A stretch of 64,000 bases of DNA, taken from NCBI RefSeq assembly GCF_033439725.1, contig NW_026944389.1:620001-684000 (forward strand), written 5' to 3'. A model generated the notes under the pieces. That model was not told where the DNA came from and searched no databases. It saw nothing but the letters and a program-made list of their open reading frames with translations. This stretch comes from Neurospora tetraspora (taxonomy: Eukaryota; Ascomycota; Sordariomycetes; Sordariales; Sordariaceae). Of this stretch, positions 23,180-34,033 are shown in pieces. Positions within the stretch are counted from its first letter, which is position 1; every line of letters begins with the position of its first letter. Made by a program: the position numbers and the translations under genes.

Positions 23180-26100
23180 TTTTTTTCTGGTTTTGCTTTC
23201 TTCCTCTTCGTCTTGTGCCTTTTATTTTGATGGTCTGTTGGACCTTTTGCCTTTGGTGAACTCTGCGTGGGGTTGTGAGACTTGAGTTTGAGCGTCCACG
23301 CTGGACCTCTCGCCTTTGACTCTGTGCCGTTACTTGGGAGACCGAGGATACCGCTAGTGTTGAAGAAGGTTGCTGAACTGAGGTGGCTTGAACCGACCTA
23401 TGGATGCAGTTGTGTGTTTATATCATATCTCTTGACTGTCGAGCACTTCTCGCCCTCTTTCCTCTTTCTTTCCATGCTTCAAGCAGTTTCCCGTCACTTT
23501 ACCTCTTACCATACATCTATATCTTCAACACACACAGTAGTATTCATATCTTAGTTCACTCCGTCGCGGGATAACTCCGGGTTCGATGATCAACTGATTC
23601 CATAGGGCTACCGCTTGCACAGTCACTTCTTCTTTCCGGAACGCGGAGGTTGGGGATGGTAACTCCAATGCCGAAACAACATCACTTAACCTCAAAAGCT
23701 CGCGCATGAAAGTTTCCAGCCTCGTTCTCAACTTCGATCAAACTCCATATATGTCTTCCCGTTCTCTGCCTCTACTTGAAATCCTTTCAACCTGTTGGCT
23801 CTACCACCATACGTCTACGACACAAGCAAGCAGTGTCCCGGAAGTACAATCAATTTGAAGAACTTGTGTGGACAGACTGAAGGCCAAGACACCGTCCAAC
23901 AGCTTGACTACCGAAAATGAGCAGGGCTCGGAACAGGTGCTGTTTGTAGACTCAGTGAGCATGTTACTTTTTTGCTTGCCTCTACGATGTCAGCTTTCAA
24001 CTTCATCCACCGAGTTCGAGTTCGTCTTTTAACGACACGACGTAGGAAGGTCTGGAATCCATTACTATAGTCTATCCTCTGGTCATTCCGCTGTTCAATC
24101 CCATGGCCGAACATTCACGAGTAAGTGTCTACTTGTGCTATTCTTGCCCAAAAACCTTCTGCATGTTTGAAGAGAGCAATGGATTAGTGATTGAGTGGGA
24201 AAGAACCCTATCTCCGTGCTGTGAAGATAAACATCTGAGGAGTCATGGCCAGGTGATACCAGCAGAGGTTGATGAGCAGTGGTTCTCAAGTTTCTCAACT
24301 CTCAAGGCCAAGTGCGAAGGTCAAACTTCACAACATGAGACACCAGCAAGTCAAACTCATGAGGATGGTATGCTCGTAGAACATGCAGGCAACTCCAATC
24401 GTAGAGGTAATCAACCAGCCTCTCAAACTGGCGTATGACCTGGTACCGGAGAACTTCAACAGTCTCGTCATCCACCAAAAGACAAGACACTCGACAGCGA
24501 CAACCTTCACTGCTAGAAATAGAAGCCATTGCGGCAATGATGACTGTTTTTACCTCCTCGGAAACATTCCATCCGTAGTGCCTCTGCGAACGGAAGAGGA
24601 AAGATGCCTCTACAGTTGGCAAAGCGGACATGGGAGTGAAGATGATTGTATGTGCAAGATGTTGATAGTCAAACTCATCGCCCACCCGGCAAAGCCAGGG
24701 CCGAGATTTAATGCTGTTACTTCCCCTTGTATCGGCTACACACCTCAATGTAACTTCGCCAGTGTGGCCACTAGAGACAGACGATGGTCAATTTACCAGT
24801 CTTAGGTGCTCGAAGTGTGCACGCTCTGTCGAGGCTAACTGACATAGAGCGTACGCTGGTAAGCATGCGCGAGGGGGATGATGATCATGAATCATGTGCT
24901 CGAGGTATACGAAGTCATGCGTGCATCAATGAATTCAAAGGCGACAGTCTGCTTCAACACTCTCTGTTTTCTCTATCTACCTCCTCTCTCTACCTCCCCC
25001 CTCTACCTCCTCTTCTCGGCGATCAAGCCAAGGTTAGGGACACGACGGAAAATTCGATCGAGTTCCTCTGGCGCTCCCCCACCTTCTGATCTCTTCGGCG
25101 GGCTACGCCCGCGGGCACCTATCACAACAAATGGTCAGCATTCGTCATTGTACTACAACCACAGCAAAAGAAGACATTGTATGGAAACAAGCAAACACAC
25201 ATACCTCTACTATTAATATTTTTCTGTTAGCACAGGTCGCGGCCGTTGCTATTGTGGTGGCTGGCGACTCTGCCACTAGCAACTCTGCTAGCGTGCTGGT
25301 GGTGACGTCCAGGGGCCCCCCCGACCCCCCGTAGTGAGTTGCGTAAGTTTGGACAGGCGCGGGAGGGGGGGGCCGGAGGGGGGGGCCGGGGGAGGCGCTC
25401 ACAGCTGCTGGGTGCCACGTGTGCTACGTCCCGGGGCCGCCTTCTCCCGACAGTAACGGATGTGATTCTCGTAACATTCGATCAGGATCTGTCTGTCGAT
25501 GAGCGCTGCTCGTCCCGCTCATGCGGCTGTCACCAAGCAGATTGCACGAAGTATATTGGCTGCTGACAAGGAAGTCATCGCCGGCCTCGGCGGCGGTCGA
25601 AGTTCTCATGCTTCTAAGAGCAGGCTTTGGCGAGTTCGGCCTCTGGGGCAACGTTCCCGGTAACGCGCCGGTGGGATGTGGCTTCAGTGGCAGCCCAACT
25701 GGCAGTCCAGTGGTGTGCTGTTGGAAGCACCCCGGCCCCCATGTTGAAGGAAGTTTGGGGTGGGGGCCGGGCGACAGTCCTTATTATTGGAAAGACCGTC
25801 GATGAACATAGGAAAGGGAGGAACCTCGCCAAACCTTGCATGAAACCGTTTCACGAGATGATGGATCGTGACGAAGACCCTGATACTGCCTGGCACTTGG
25901 CTGGCCATACTTTCCTTCGCAGGACTAGCCCGGAGCATTTCATGCAGATGGTCGGTCAGATGCCGAAGGTGCTTATAGTCGTCTGGAATAGATCTCAGGG
26001 TACCCAGAATGTCCGAATGCGGAAAAGGCTGCAACGGACGGTGTACGAGAGAGATCCGGAGGAGAAGGATGCAGGGAAGTTCGAGTGGAGGGAGGAGCAT

Positions 26101-26270
26101 TGGAGGAGGATGTTGAGGAGGAAGAGATTGTCGAGAAGAGTGGCTACTGCCAAGGGGATTCGAGTGGCTGGTTTATGGGAATGTCAGACTTTTGTTGCTT
26201 GCGATCTTGGCAGATCCACGAACAAACGACAAGAAAGTGAAAGGAAAGTGCCACTCACGCTTTGTGTTCT
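23180..26270. other. Gene-poor region, only doubtful ORFs
   Basis: Candidate frames exist (minus 24302-24748; plus 25627-26316 against minus 25684-26100) but conflict across strands, and none has a domain I recognise. TAGAGGTA at 24402-24409 and TACCTCTA at 25202-25209. G/C homopolymer runs occur near 25,312-25,390. Confidence 0.4.
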
Positions 26271-26864
26271 TTACGGGCGAGGGAGCCCCTTGGGCTTGGG
26301 GGTGCTAGTCACATAAACTTGGAGAGCGGCCTTGCGGATGACCGCATAGGCTGGGAGAGGGAAGGGGCCCGGGGCACGGGAAGTCTGGTGCTGGGGCCGG
26401 GTGGTCACCACCGCATGGATCGCGGTGTCCGCGGTGGATGCGATGGGCTGGGCCGGATGAGGGAACGGGCCGGGACAGGTGGTGCCGGTGGTGTGATGCT
26501 TCTTCGTTTGCTCGTGGTGAGCTTGCTGCTGCTGCTGTTATTGTCAGTTGAAATGCTCGGATGGAGTCATGTTGCATTCACCCTGGAGTGAAAGCAAAGT
26601 GACCTCCCTGGATCACCCACGGTGGTGACGACGCGGGTGTCCTTGAAGAAGCTTACTACCTCATAGAAGGAAGTTTCGTGCGTGATAGGAATGATCTTGT
26701 GCCGAAGGAGATGGAGGTATGCGGTGGAAGGAGAGTCAAGGTGAGGGGCCGCGATCAGGACGATCTGAGATTGTCTCACGGTCGCGCGGTGTTGTGGAAG
26801 GAAGAGGTGGAAGACCGTATCGCAATGAAGGGAAGTTGAACTGAAGACTTACTGGCGAGGACAT
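26271..26864 (-). CDS. Hypothetical protein, three-exon model (about 152 aa)
   Basis: Exon 1 (26864-26853) encodes only Met-Ser-Ser-Pro and ends at a perfect GTAAGT donor. Exon 2 (26764-26582) follows a CTCAG acceptor and encodes a hydrophobic start (IVLIAAPHL) and a region containing FFKDTRVVTTVGDPG. Exon 3 (26534-26271) follows TAACAG and encodes a Q/H-rich then Pro/Thr-rich tail ending in LPRP. All junctions are phase 0, and a branch-like AACTGAC lies 13 nt before the second acceptor. The second intron is only 47 bp. No family recognised. A plus-strand frame overlaps the 3' end. Confidence 0.35.
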
Positions 26865-27229
26865 CTTGTTGTAGTTGTGATGAAGAAGCTTTTGGAGCTT
26901 GTTCTTGCGAAGCTTGTTGGTTGTGATTGTGATGAGTGAGGACTTGTGTTCGTGGTGATGGTTGAAGAAGTGAAGGAGGAAAGGAAGAGGACGGGAAGAA
27001 AGTGGGAGCAAGAAGAAGAGGGTTTTGAAGCCCCGCGGGGGACTCACAACCCGTCTCAACTTGCGAGGCCCGAGACAGGGCAACAGCACGGCTGCCTGCC
27101 AGAATTTGATCGTCCAAAGTCTGTGGGCGGGTGACCAAACTCGAAGAGAAAACAGGAAGGAACGAGGAGTATGGTGCCCACGCTGCCAGGTCTCAGCGGC
27201 GGGCAGAGATACATACCCTGTCCTCGAGG

Positions 27230-27235
27230 TATATA
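27230..27235 (+). promoter_or_regulatory. TATA-like box upstream of tRNA-like unit 4
   Basis: TATATA within CGAGGTATATAGGTC, 39 bp before the unit at 27269. Related to the stronger 17-bp box of units 1, 2, 6 and 8. Confidence 0.55.
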
Positions 27236-27268
27236 GGTCAGTCGTCCGTGCCTTCTGTTCAACAAAAA

Positions 27269-27419
27269 GCGCGGTTGGCGTAGTGGTTAACGCATCCACA
27301 AAGTTCGAGACCATGCGGGTTGAAATCCCCGCCGAACCACTTTCAAAGACCGATTTTGGGGGAACAAATGGAAAAGATCAAGAATGTGGAAGACCCAGGT
27401 TCGACTCCTGGACTGCGCA
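27269..27419 (+). ncRNA. tRNA-like Pol III unit 4 (151 nt, conserved-insert type)
   Basis: Acceptor stem GCGCGGT/ACTGCGC with one G-U pair, D stem GCGT/ACGC, anticodon-type stem TCCAC/GTGGA, and T arm CCAGG-TTCGACT-CCTGG. The A-T pair in the T stem replaces a G-C of unit 1, so pairing is kept. The insert carries the T-arm-like hairpin GCGGG/CCCGC around TTGAAATC (27315-27332) and TCAAAGACCGA (27343-27353), as in units 3 and 6. T6 follows the unit. Confidence 0.68.
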
Positions 27420-29794
27420 GCCATTTTTTGGTGTTTTCCTGCCATCTTCTTTTGCCGGCTAGGGCCCTGTATTTCTTTCCTCTAGAGGCCGGGCGATCTC
27501 TTGCGGAGATGGAGTCGATTTGGATGCGTCACTTGGGAGAACGTTGGCGCCAGGCACTGGCTGTTTTGACTTCGCCAACGCCTTTTGAGAGTTTGAGGTA
27601 CTATTAACCTAGAGGTACGCAAGATGAGTGATTGTGACTGTGTAGTCTGTGTATGCCTGTTTCTATGGCAAAGAAGAACAGTGAGACAGCTGATATTTGC
27701 AAGATATGGTGAGATTCAGAAGCAGGCTTATGACACTCGAGTTCCCCTCCTGTGCATAGAGGTATTCATTGCACGATGTATGAACTTGATGCTGGTTTTG
27801 TATCAAATCCACAAGACTTACACTTACCACTCTCGCCGACGCCCTCCTTCAAACAAAGAGTGTTCCACCAGACACTAGCAATTCCTATCTCGTCGAGAGC
27901 CTCTGCCACTAGGACTTGATAATCTTGCTCCTCCACGATCGCCTATGGTACAGATTCAACGTCTTGATGCCATGTGGCTTTTGGTTATTTCTCTCTGCTT
28001 GCTTGCTTTGGTCTTTGAATCACCTTGTTAGGGAAGCAGCACTGGTTTTCCACTCGTTTCCTTCTCGTTTTGAACTAATTCCTATCATACATCACTGTCG
28101 TTGAGTGATGTTGTCCGTCAAGGGCGACGTCGATTCCAAGGTCTGGCATATTTCCTCACAGGCTTCCGGAGCCGGCAATTTTCGAACTGCAAGACAGTCG
28201 ACCTCTTGATTCTGATTATCTCCTTGGCTGTTCCTTCTGCGTCCAGACAAAGTTGAACTTCGACAAAAATGCTGGCCGCTCATCAACCGGCCTCATGTTA
28301 TCCCACGACAAATAACCGCGAAGAGTTCAACCCCGGAGCCTAGAAAGAACAAGAGGTTGATAAGCATGGGCACGAAGGCCCAGAGAGGCAGTCGGCGGTG
28401 TCAGCGGTGGCTTCGGTGTCAGCGGTGGCTTCGGTGTCTTCGGTGGCTGCTTTGGTGGTTGGTGGTTTCCTCGGTGTGTGTGGCATATGCGGCTCAACCT
28501 CCTCAAAACCAGAACAGCCTCCAACTCCGACCAATCATTATTGGCGTTGGGTGTGAGACTGGATTCGGGCCAGTTGGCCAGGGAGGCTCACACCTAGTCT
28601 GTACTTCCAGATGTGTTGAGTAAGATTTGGACAAAGATTGGCCGGAATCACAGCACGAGGAGGGAAGATGGTCGCAGCGCCATCTTGATCTTCCCGTGCA
28701 CATCAGGAATGGCATCCTACCTAGACAAGCCGAACGATGCTAGCTTCCAACGAGCTGATACGAGAAAGCGGAGGATGAACGTTGTTGTCGTCGATAAAAT
28801 GGGGGAAGAGACCAGCTCCGAAATTCATCAGGGGGATGACGGTTGGCAATTAACAGCTGGAGTTTACACTACCTCAACGTATACCGTCTGTCAAACGAGT
28901 AAAGCGGTGATGAGCAAGGGCTCCTGCTGTACGTAGAGGTATGAAACGGAAAGTTTTAGGATGAACGTTGGTGTCAGTTCTTGCAAGGTGGGATATCGAG
29001 AAGGTGTTCATTGTCTGTCGTGTTGTCCGATGGAGTCGTGATAACTTGATACAACTTCAACATCAAGACCTTATCACTGACGTCAACTCTCCAGTCCCCC
29101 CGGCTTTATCATGACTCCACCGTTCTCCAGCAAGTGGAACATTTTATATCCTGCTGCACTGACAGATAAACCAAGTGGACATCGTCTCCCTCCTTAGGTG
29201 TCAAGTTATGACGGCTTCACAAACCCGTTCGAACGATTTGATAAAAAACAATGTAACACAGAGATAAGGGTCCGCGTCAAATCCGTGCAACATGAAATGA
29301 ATCATGTCCAGTCTATTTGCAGTGGAGTCTAACGCAGCATATTTAGAACCACAGCTGCCCAAAAAAGGGGGCGCTATCCAAAATACCCCCTGTCCATCTA
29401 TCTTCCTTCTATCCGATAATCCGAAGCATCCGAGCTTCCCCAAACCCAAGTGTGAAAAAAGATGAATGCCGGATGCAAAAATGAAAATGCTCGCGTAAAT
29501 GCGTGATTGATCGCCGAACTCCATATGAAACCTGAAAAAAAAAAAAAAAAAAAAAAAAAAAGGAAACCATTAAGAAAATGGGGCCAGTCTGTGGCCGTAA
29601 TCCGTAATCAAGCAGCAAGAAGACCTGGGTATATCCTCAGAGTGTGTCTTCTTACTCCACCAGATCCCGGATGGAAGGGGAAAGGAAACAAAGAGGCTGG
29701 TGGTCCACTGAGTCTTCTCCAAGCCGGGAAAGAAGGGACAGTCGCGCGTGCCTTTGCGTCTTCAACAAGGTATCTCCATTGTGGCGTTGGATGT
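27420..29794. other. Intergenic region 3' of the alternative oxidase
   Basis: No supported gene. Contains a GGTGTCAGCGGTGGCTTC-type tandem repeat (28,383-28,450), TAGAGGTA at 27610-27617 and 28934-28941, and an A27 homopolymer at 29535-29561. The right end should hold the 3' UTR of the oxidase gene. Confidence 0.5.
29535..29561. repeat. Poly(A) homopolymer, 27 A
   Basis: An uninterrupted run of 27 A. No retroposed sequence with target duplication was recognised next to it. Confidence 0.9.
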
Positions 29795-31053
29795 TTAGTG
29801 AGTCTCCTTGCTGATAACCTCCTCACGCTCCAGACCAGCTGGCCTGATAACAGAGAGGTGCTTGGGGAAGGCCTTGACGACTCCGCTACCGGGACACTCC
29901 ATGAAGGGGTTGGGGTCGGCGACCTGATCGAGGTTGCCGAAAGTGTGGTTGACGCCACGGTGGGAAGCCTCATCAGCCTGTGATATGTTAGCATAGAACA
30001 AGCTTGCAGAAGTGGTGACGAAACGTACTCTAACGTAGAGGATGAGATCCTTCATGGTTCTGTGACCCTCGGGCATGTTCCAGTAGCGGACAGCAATGTC
30101 GGGGATGCGGAACTTGGGGTCGGACCACTTCTTGAGGTAGCCATGGTCCATCTCAAGCAAGCAGCGGGTGTAAGTATGAACAGCCTCTTCCTCGAGGTAG
30201 CCGACGAAGCGGTGGCAAATCTTGGGAGAGAAGAGGTACGAGATGAACATGGCGTTGTAGAAGACGCCCTGGGCACCGAGCACGACGAGTCTCATGAACC
30301 AGCCGGGCTTGTACATCTCGAGAAAGGTGAGGAGGTGCATCCTCTCGTTGTAGGACTCCTCAAGAAGAGACTTGATCCAGCCATGGTCAGGCTTGAAACG
30401 GCGAATGGACTGGAGATGGCGCAAGTTACCGGCGACCATGCCAGGAACACCAGCAATAGACTCGAGGAAGATGAAGCGGACGAGCTAGTGTCGTTAGCAG
30501 GGCACGAGGTCAGATAGTCGGGGATGAAACCTACCCATTGGCGCTCAGTCAGGGGCTTGTTGGCAGCCAAAGCAGTTGTGGGATTCTTCGAGTCGACCTG
30601 CTGCTCAGGACGCATGCCCGTGACGAGATCCATCCAGAATCTGGGGAGCATCTGTTAACAATGAACGACCAGAAGTTTTCGACGTCTAACGTACCTGCAA
30701 GTGCGGACAATCTTCCAGGCAATCCAGTCACCGAAAGTCCTAGGCTTACGATGGCTGGGAACAACGTTCAAGAGAACATTCTCATTCCAACCCTCGTGGG
30801 GCCACGTGAGCGGCAGAGTAGCAAAGGCATTTCCATCCCTAACCTCCGAAGCGGCAGGAAGAACAGAAGAGACAGGGCCGGTAGGAATGGCGGCAACAGG
30901 CTTGTTGGCGTTGTTGCTTGTCGAGATGGCGCGAGGATAACGGAGAGCAGCGTAGCCGACAAGAGGTGCGGGAGTGAAGAAGGACGAACCAGCAGACGTT
31001 ACGCCCTTAGTCAAGAGCCGAAGCTTGGAGCGGTCTGGGAGACGATGAGCCAT
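29795..31053 (-). CDS. aod-3: Alternative oxidase, mitochondrial (AOD-3-like)
   Basis: A di-iron ubiquinol oxidase of the inner mitochondrial membrane that passes electrons from ubiquinol to oxygen, bypassing complexes III and IV. My model has four exons, 31053-30695, 30640-30535, 30484-30029 and 29977-29795, encoding 367 residues. Donors are GTACGT, GTAGGT and GTACGT, all phases agree, and the second exon acceptor (CCCCAG) restores the family sequence. The first 40 residues are rich in Arg/Ser/Leu and nearly lack acids, like a presequence. Iron ligands fall at E163 (FLESIAG), E202/H205 (NERMH), the LEEEA block near 254, and E310/H313 (ADEASH). It differs enough from the N. crassa AOD-1 sequence I remember to be the second paralogue, hence the symbol. 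It is a complete, apparently functional gene with no breaks. Regulation is not visible in the sequence. Confidence 0.93.
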
Positions 31054-31394
31054 GGTTGCTGATGCTGTGAGTTTGCGACAGAAGAACGAACGACTGTGAT
31101 TCAGATGACGTCTCACACTTTCAAGCATTCAAGGGATATCACGAGGTAGGGGGACGAGGCAGAAGAACCTTTATACAGACGAGTCATGACCGAAGCACTG
31201 GGCAGCTCCATCAGACAGAAGATTCGTATACACTTGGATACTATGAATCGCGACGCGATGGAGCTATGACGAACGTAGGGCACACCCGAGGATCGCCGTG
31301 GCGGAGGGTGTGTGGGAACGAAAAGAGGCCGGATTGGGACTTGATTCATGAACACTGGATCGCATGCGGAAACCCGAGAGGACGAGATGAACGG

Positions 31395-31949
31395 TCAGAG
31401 TTCTGTGTTTCCTTTGATACCGCTAACGAACGAAGGGCCTTGTTCCGGTGTTCCATAGCTTCCCTTGTCCCTATCATATGGGTTATTCTGGGAAACATGC
31501 TCCATGACTTGGGAGGGGTCATCGGTGTTGGCGGCGGTCGAAGAACATGCTGATATGTACCAGGGCAACGAAGCCGTGACTGTTTCGAGGGTAGATCTCC
31601 TCCCATGATCAACGGCCAACGATCTTGGTGTCTCGGGAGTGGTGACTGGTGGTGCAGGTGGTTTCCAGAAGGTTGGGCTCGCTGAAACATGTGACAGTCG
31701 ATTGGTCAAAGCTTGTGAAGGGGTCAGCAAACAGCGTTTGACACTTGACTTGGCTTGTGGTTGGAGCCCGGAATGTTCGGGACTAAATCGGGAGTATGGA
31801 AGGAGTGGAACGGGTGGAGGAGGGAAAGGGATGACCCATGTGAATGTCCCGGGACGACGACAACCTCGCATGGCGATCATCGTCATCTTGACATTGTATT
31901 CAGCCGCAGAGCTTGGCATGATTTTGATGTCTTGAAAGGGCTGAGCCAT
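31395..31949 (-). CDS. Possible hypothetical protein (184 aa), low support
   Basis: An uninterrupted minus-strand frame from an ATG in a fair context (CAGATGGCTC). Pro/Ser/Thr-rich with no hydrophobic segment and no domain I recognise. It starts about 340 bp upstream of, and co-directional with, the oxidase gene. A plus-strand frame covers part of it, so it could be chance. Confidence 0.2.
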   Translation of the reverse strand: MAQPFQDIKIMPSSAAEYNVKMTMIAMRGCRRPGTFTWVIPFPPPPVPLLPYSRFSPEHSGLQPQAKSSVKRCLLTPSQALTNRLSHVSASPTFWKPPAPPVTTPETPRSLAVDHGRRSTLETVTASLPWYISACSSTAANTDDPSQVMEHVSQNNPYDRDKGSYGTPEQGPSFVSGIKGNTEL

Positions 31950-33274
31950 CTGATGTTGAGCGTCAGAGTGTTTCCTCGTGAAAGAAGCAAAGATGGTTGA
32001 AGATGTTGGTACACATGGTCATGTTCTGCGCCTTTGACTTCCCAAGTCTCGACTTCTGACAGATTGCAGGGTAGTCAGTCCTCTGTTGGCAGTTGTCTAC
32101 CCTGACATTTGGAAAATGAACGTCGGGAGGTCTCGGAACAACGGAAGAGACGTGGCTGGCGCCCCCTGAGTCAACAGCGAGCTCGCGTCCTCATGGCAGC
32201 GAGAACAGCGCGCCCTCGCTATTTTCCGCTTTGTTCCGGTCAGCAATCTTGGAGATCCATCCGCCACAGTTGTCAATGTGGAATGCGACAAGAATGGAAC
32301 AGAGGGTGGAATGACGGGACGAGAAAGGAGAGATGAAATGTACAAAGTTGGTCGAGAATCTCCGACACTTTGATTGCGATTGTGATGGCGATTGCGAAAA
32401 GGAACAATAAAGACAAAGACTGTTTGTCCTCCAGCGGCTCAACTTGGAAGGACCAGAGGTTGCCAGAAAATTGTGTCATCATTCCTTGGCAGCTCCTTCT
32501 CCATCGCAAATGAACATGGAATTGTTGTTGCCAAAAAGTTCGTGATGCGTTCGTTGTTCGCACTTTCTTTGCCAGCCGAACCCCTCCGAAAAGCCCCACT
32601 ATTTGCCGGCTGTCCCTGGCATTGGCGATAACTCTATTTGTTCCGCGCTTATCCATTGGTCGATGCGGTTGGCACTATATCCACCTGGTCCGTGCTGAGA
32701 ACATCAAGTTTCGAAACCCGAACACAGTCCGCGACATCCACCAGCAGGACACTTCTTGACCGCGATTATGACTCTTTCACAGTTTGCGAACCTTCCATGA
32801 CTCCAAGCCACGATCAAGAATCCATACGTATCTCGTAGGGCTGAGAAGAGTGGTCTGATTAGATCCTGCTTCGTCAGCGTCGGTGACTGAGCGCTCGTCA
32901 CATGAACTCCTTTTACACAATGAGCAATCTACACCAAGTACTGTCAACGATGACTCTTCGCGGTCAGGTTCGGGCTCGAGACGGTCACAGCGGAGTCCGG
33001 ACAGCCAGAAGCTCACCGTGAACCATCACGTGCCACCCCCTCATCTTCCTTTCGTCTCTTCTCGAGGTCGACCTTCGGGACCGAGGACTAGCCGCCAAGG
33101 TGCTCACAGAGATAAGAAAGCTCTTGGCAGCACTTTTGAGGCATCTTAACTCGCCAAAATGGGTCACGATAGGTCATTTGGTGGATAACTTGCTCATCCC
33201 GAAACAGTAACGGCTAACAAATGTTAGGCTACTCACGATATCGGAGGCGATGACGCAAACCTTCACCAGAGGGC

Positions 33275-34033
33275 ATGGCTGCCTGGGAGTATAAGTGTTG
33301 GGGGTTTGATAGCCTGAAACTTCTTCCTGTTCACGATCCTTCGCCTTGTTTACTTCACGATCTTCCTCGGACACAACCTTCGCACTATCGTCAGCTCACT
33401 AGAAACCACCATATCACCAGAGCATCCATTGGATCCCAACTGACCAACACGTCACAAACCTCACCGGCTACATGCAAAAAGCCTTCACTCAAGATGTTTT
33501 TCATCGCCGCTATCCGCAACTGGAGGGTTGACCCGCGCCGTGTCAAAGACGAAGCCATCCGCATGTTGAGGATCTTGACCGGGTCGATATAGACAGACCG
33601 TCTCCGACTCCATCAGCGCGCCGGCCCTTCCTACCCAGTAGTGCAGTCCGTTTTGTCTAGTGGCAAATCGACCATCAATGATTCTTCTTCAGGAACGTCA
33701 AGTCAACCACCTCTCCAGAGTACTGATTCAGCCGATTATCATATCATGGCGGAAAAAAAAGAGCGAAAAAAAAAAGTCATCCATCAACCGGCTACACTAC
33801 ACCACATCCTCGGCCTTTCAAACCCCCAACATCCCCATCGGACTCTGCACCAAACAACGGCTCTCTGGTCACCACAATCACCATCAAACACGTCAACAAG
33901 ACAACTAGCGTACTCGCGGCTTAACAACACTGATGACACCGACAAAGGAGTCATCAACATGGGTGATCAGGAACGTGTGGTGCAGATGCTCGGAAAGGTT
34001 ACGGCATGGGCGGGAATGATTGCGTGGGGTTGA
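33275..34033 (+). other. Long frame interrupted by one TAG, possibly a relic or spliced small gene
   Basis: Codons stay in one phase from 33275 to a stop at 34033 apart from one TAG at 33590-33592. A small ATG frame at 33496-33592 encodes 32 residues starting MFFIAAIRNWRVDPRR. It could be a short peptide gene, an exon ending before an unrecognised intron, or coincidence. No domain recognised. Confidence 0.2.

Noticed and set aside
23560-23600. GGGTTCGA word resembling a B box near 23,577
   Set aside because: No A box, no T-arm pairing and no terminator at suitable distances.
25627-26316. Plus-strand 229-codon frame rich in Arg/Glu
   Set aside because: Competes with equally open minus-strand frames, overlaps the 26271-26864 model, and no start context or family supports it.
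29535-29561. A27 tract as the tail of a retroposed sequence
   Set aside because: No target duplication or recognisable retroposed body upstream on either strand.
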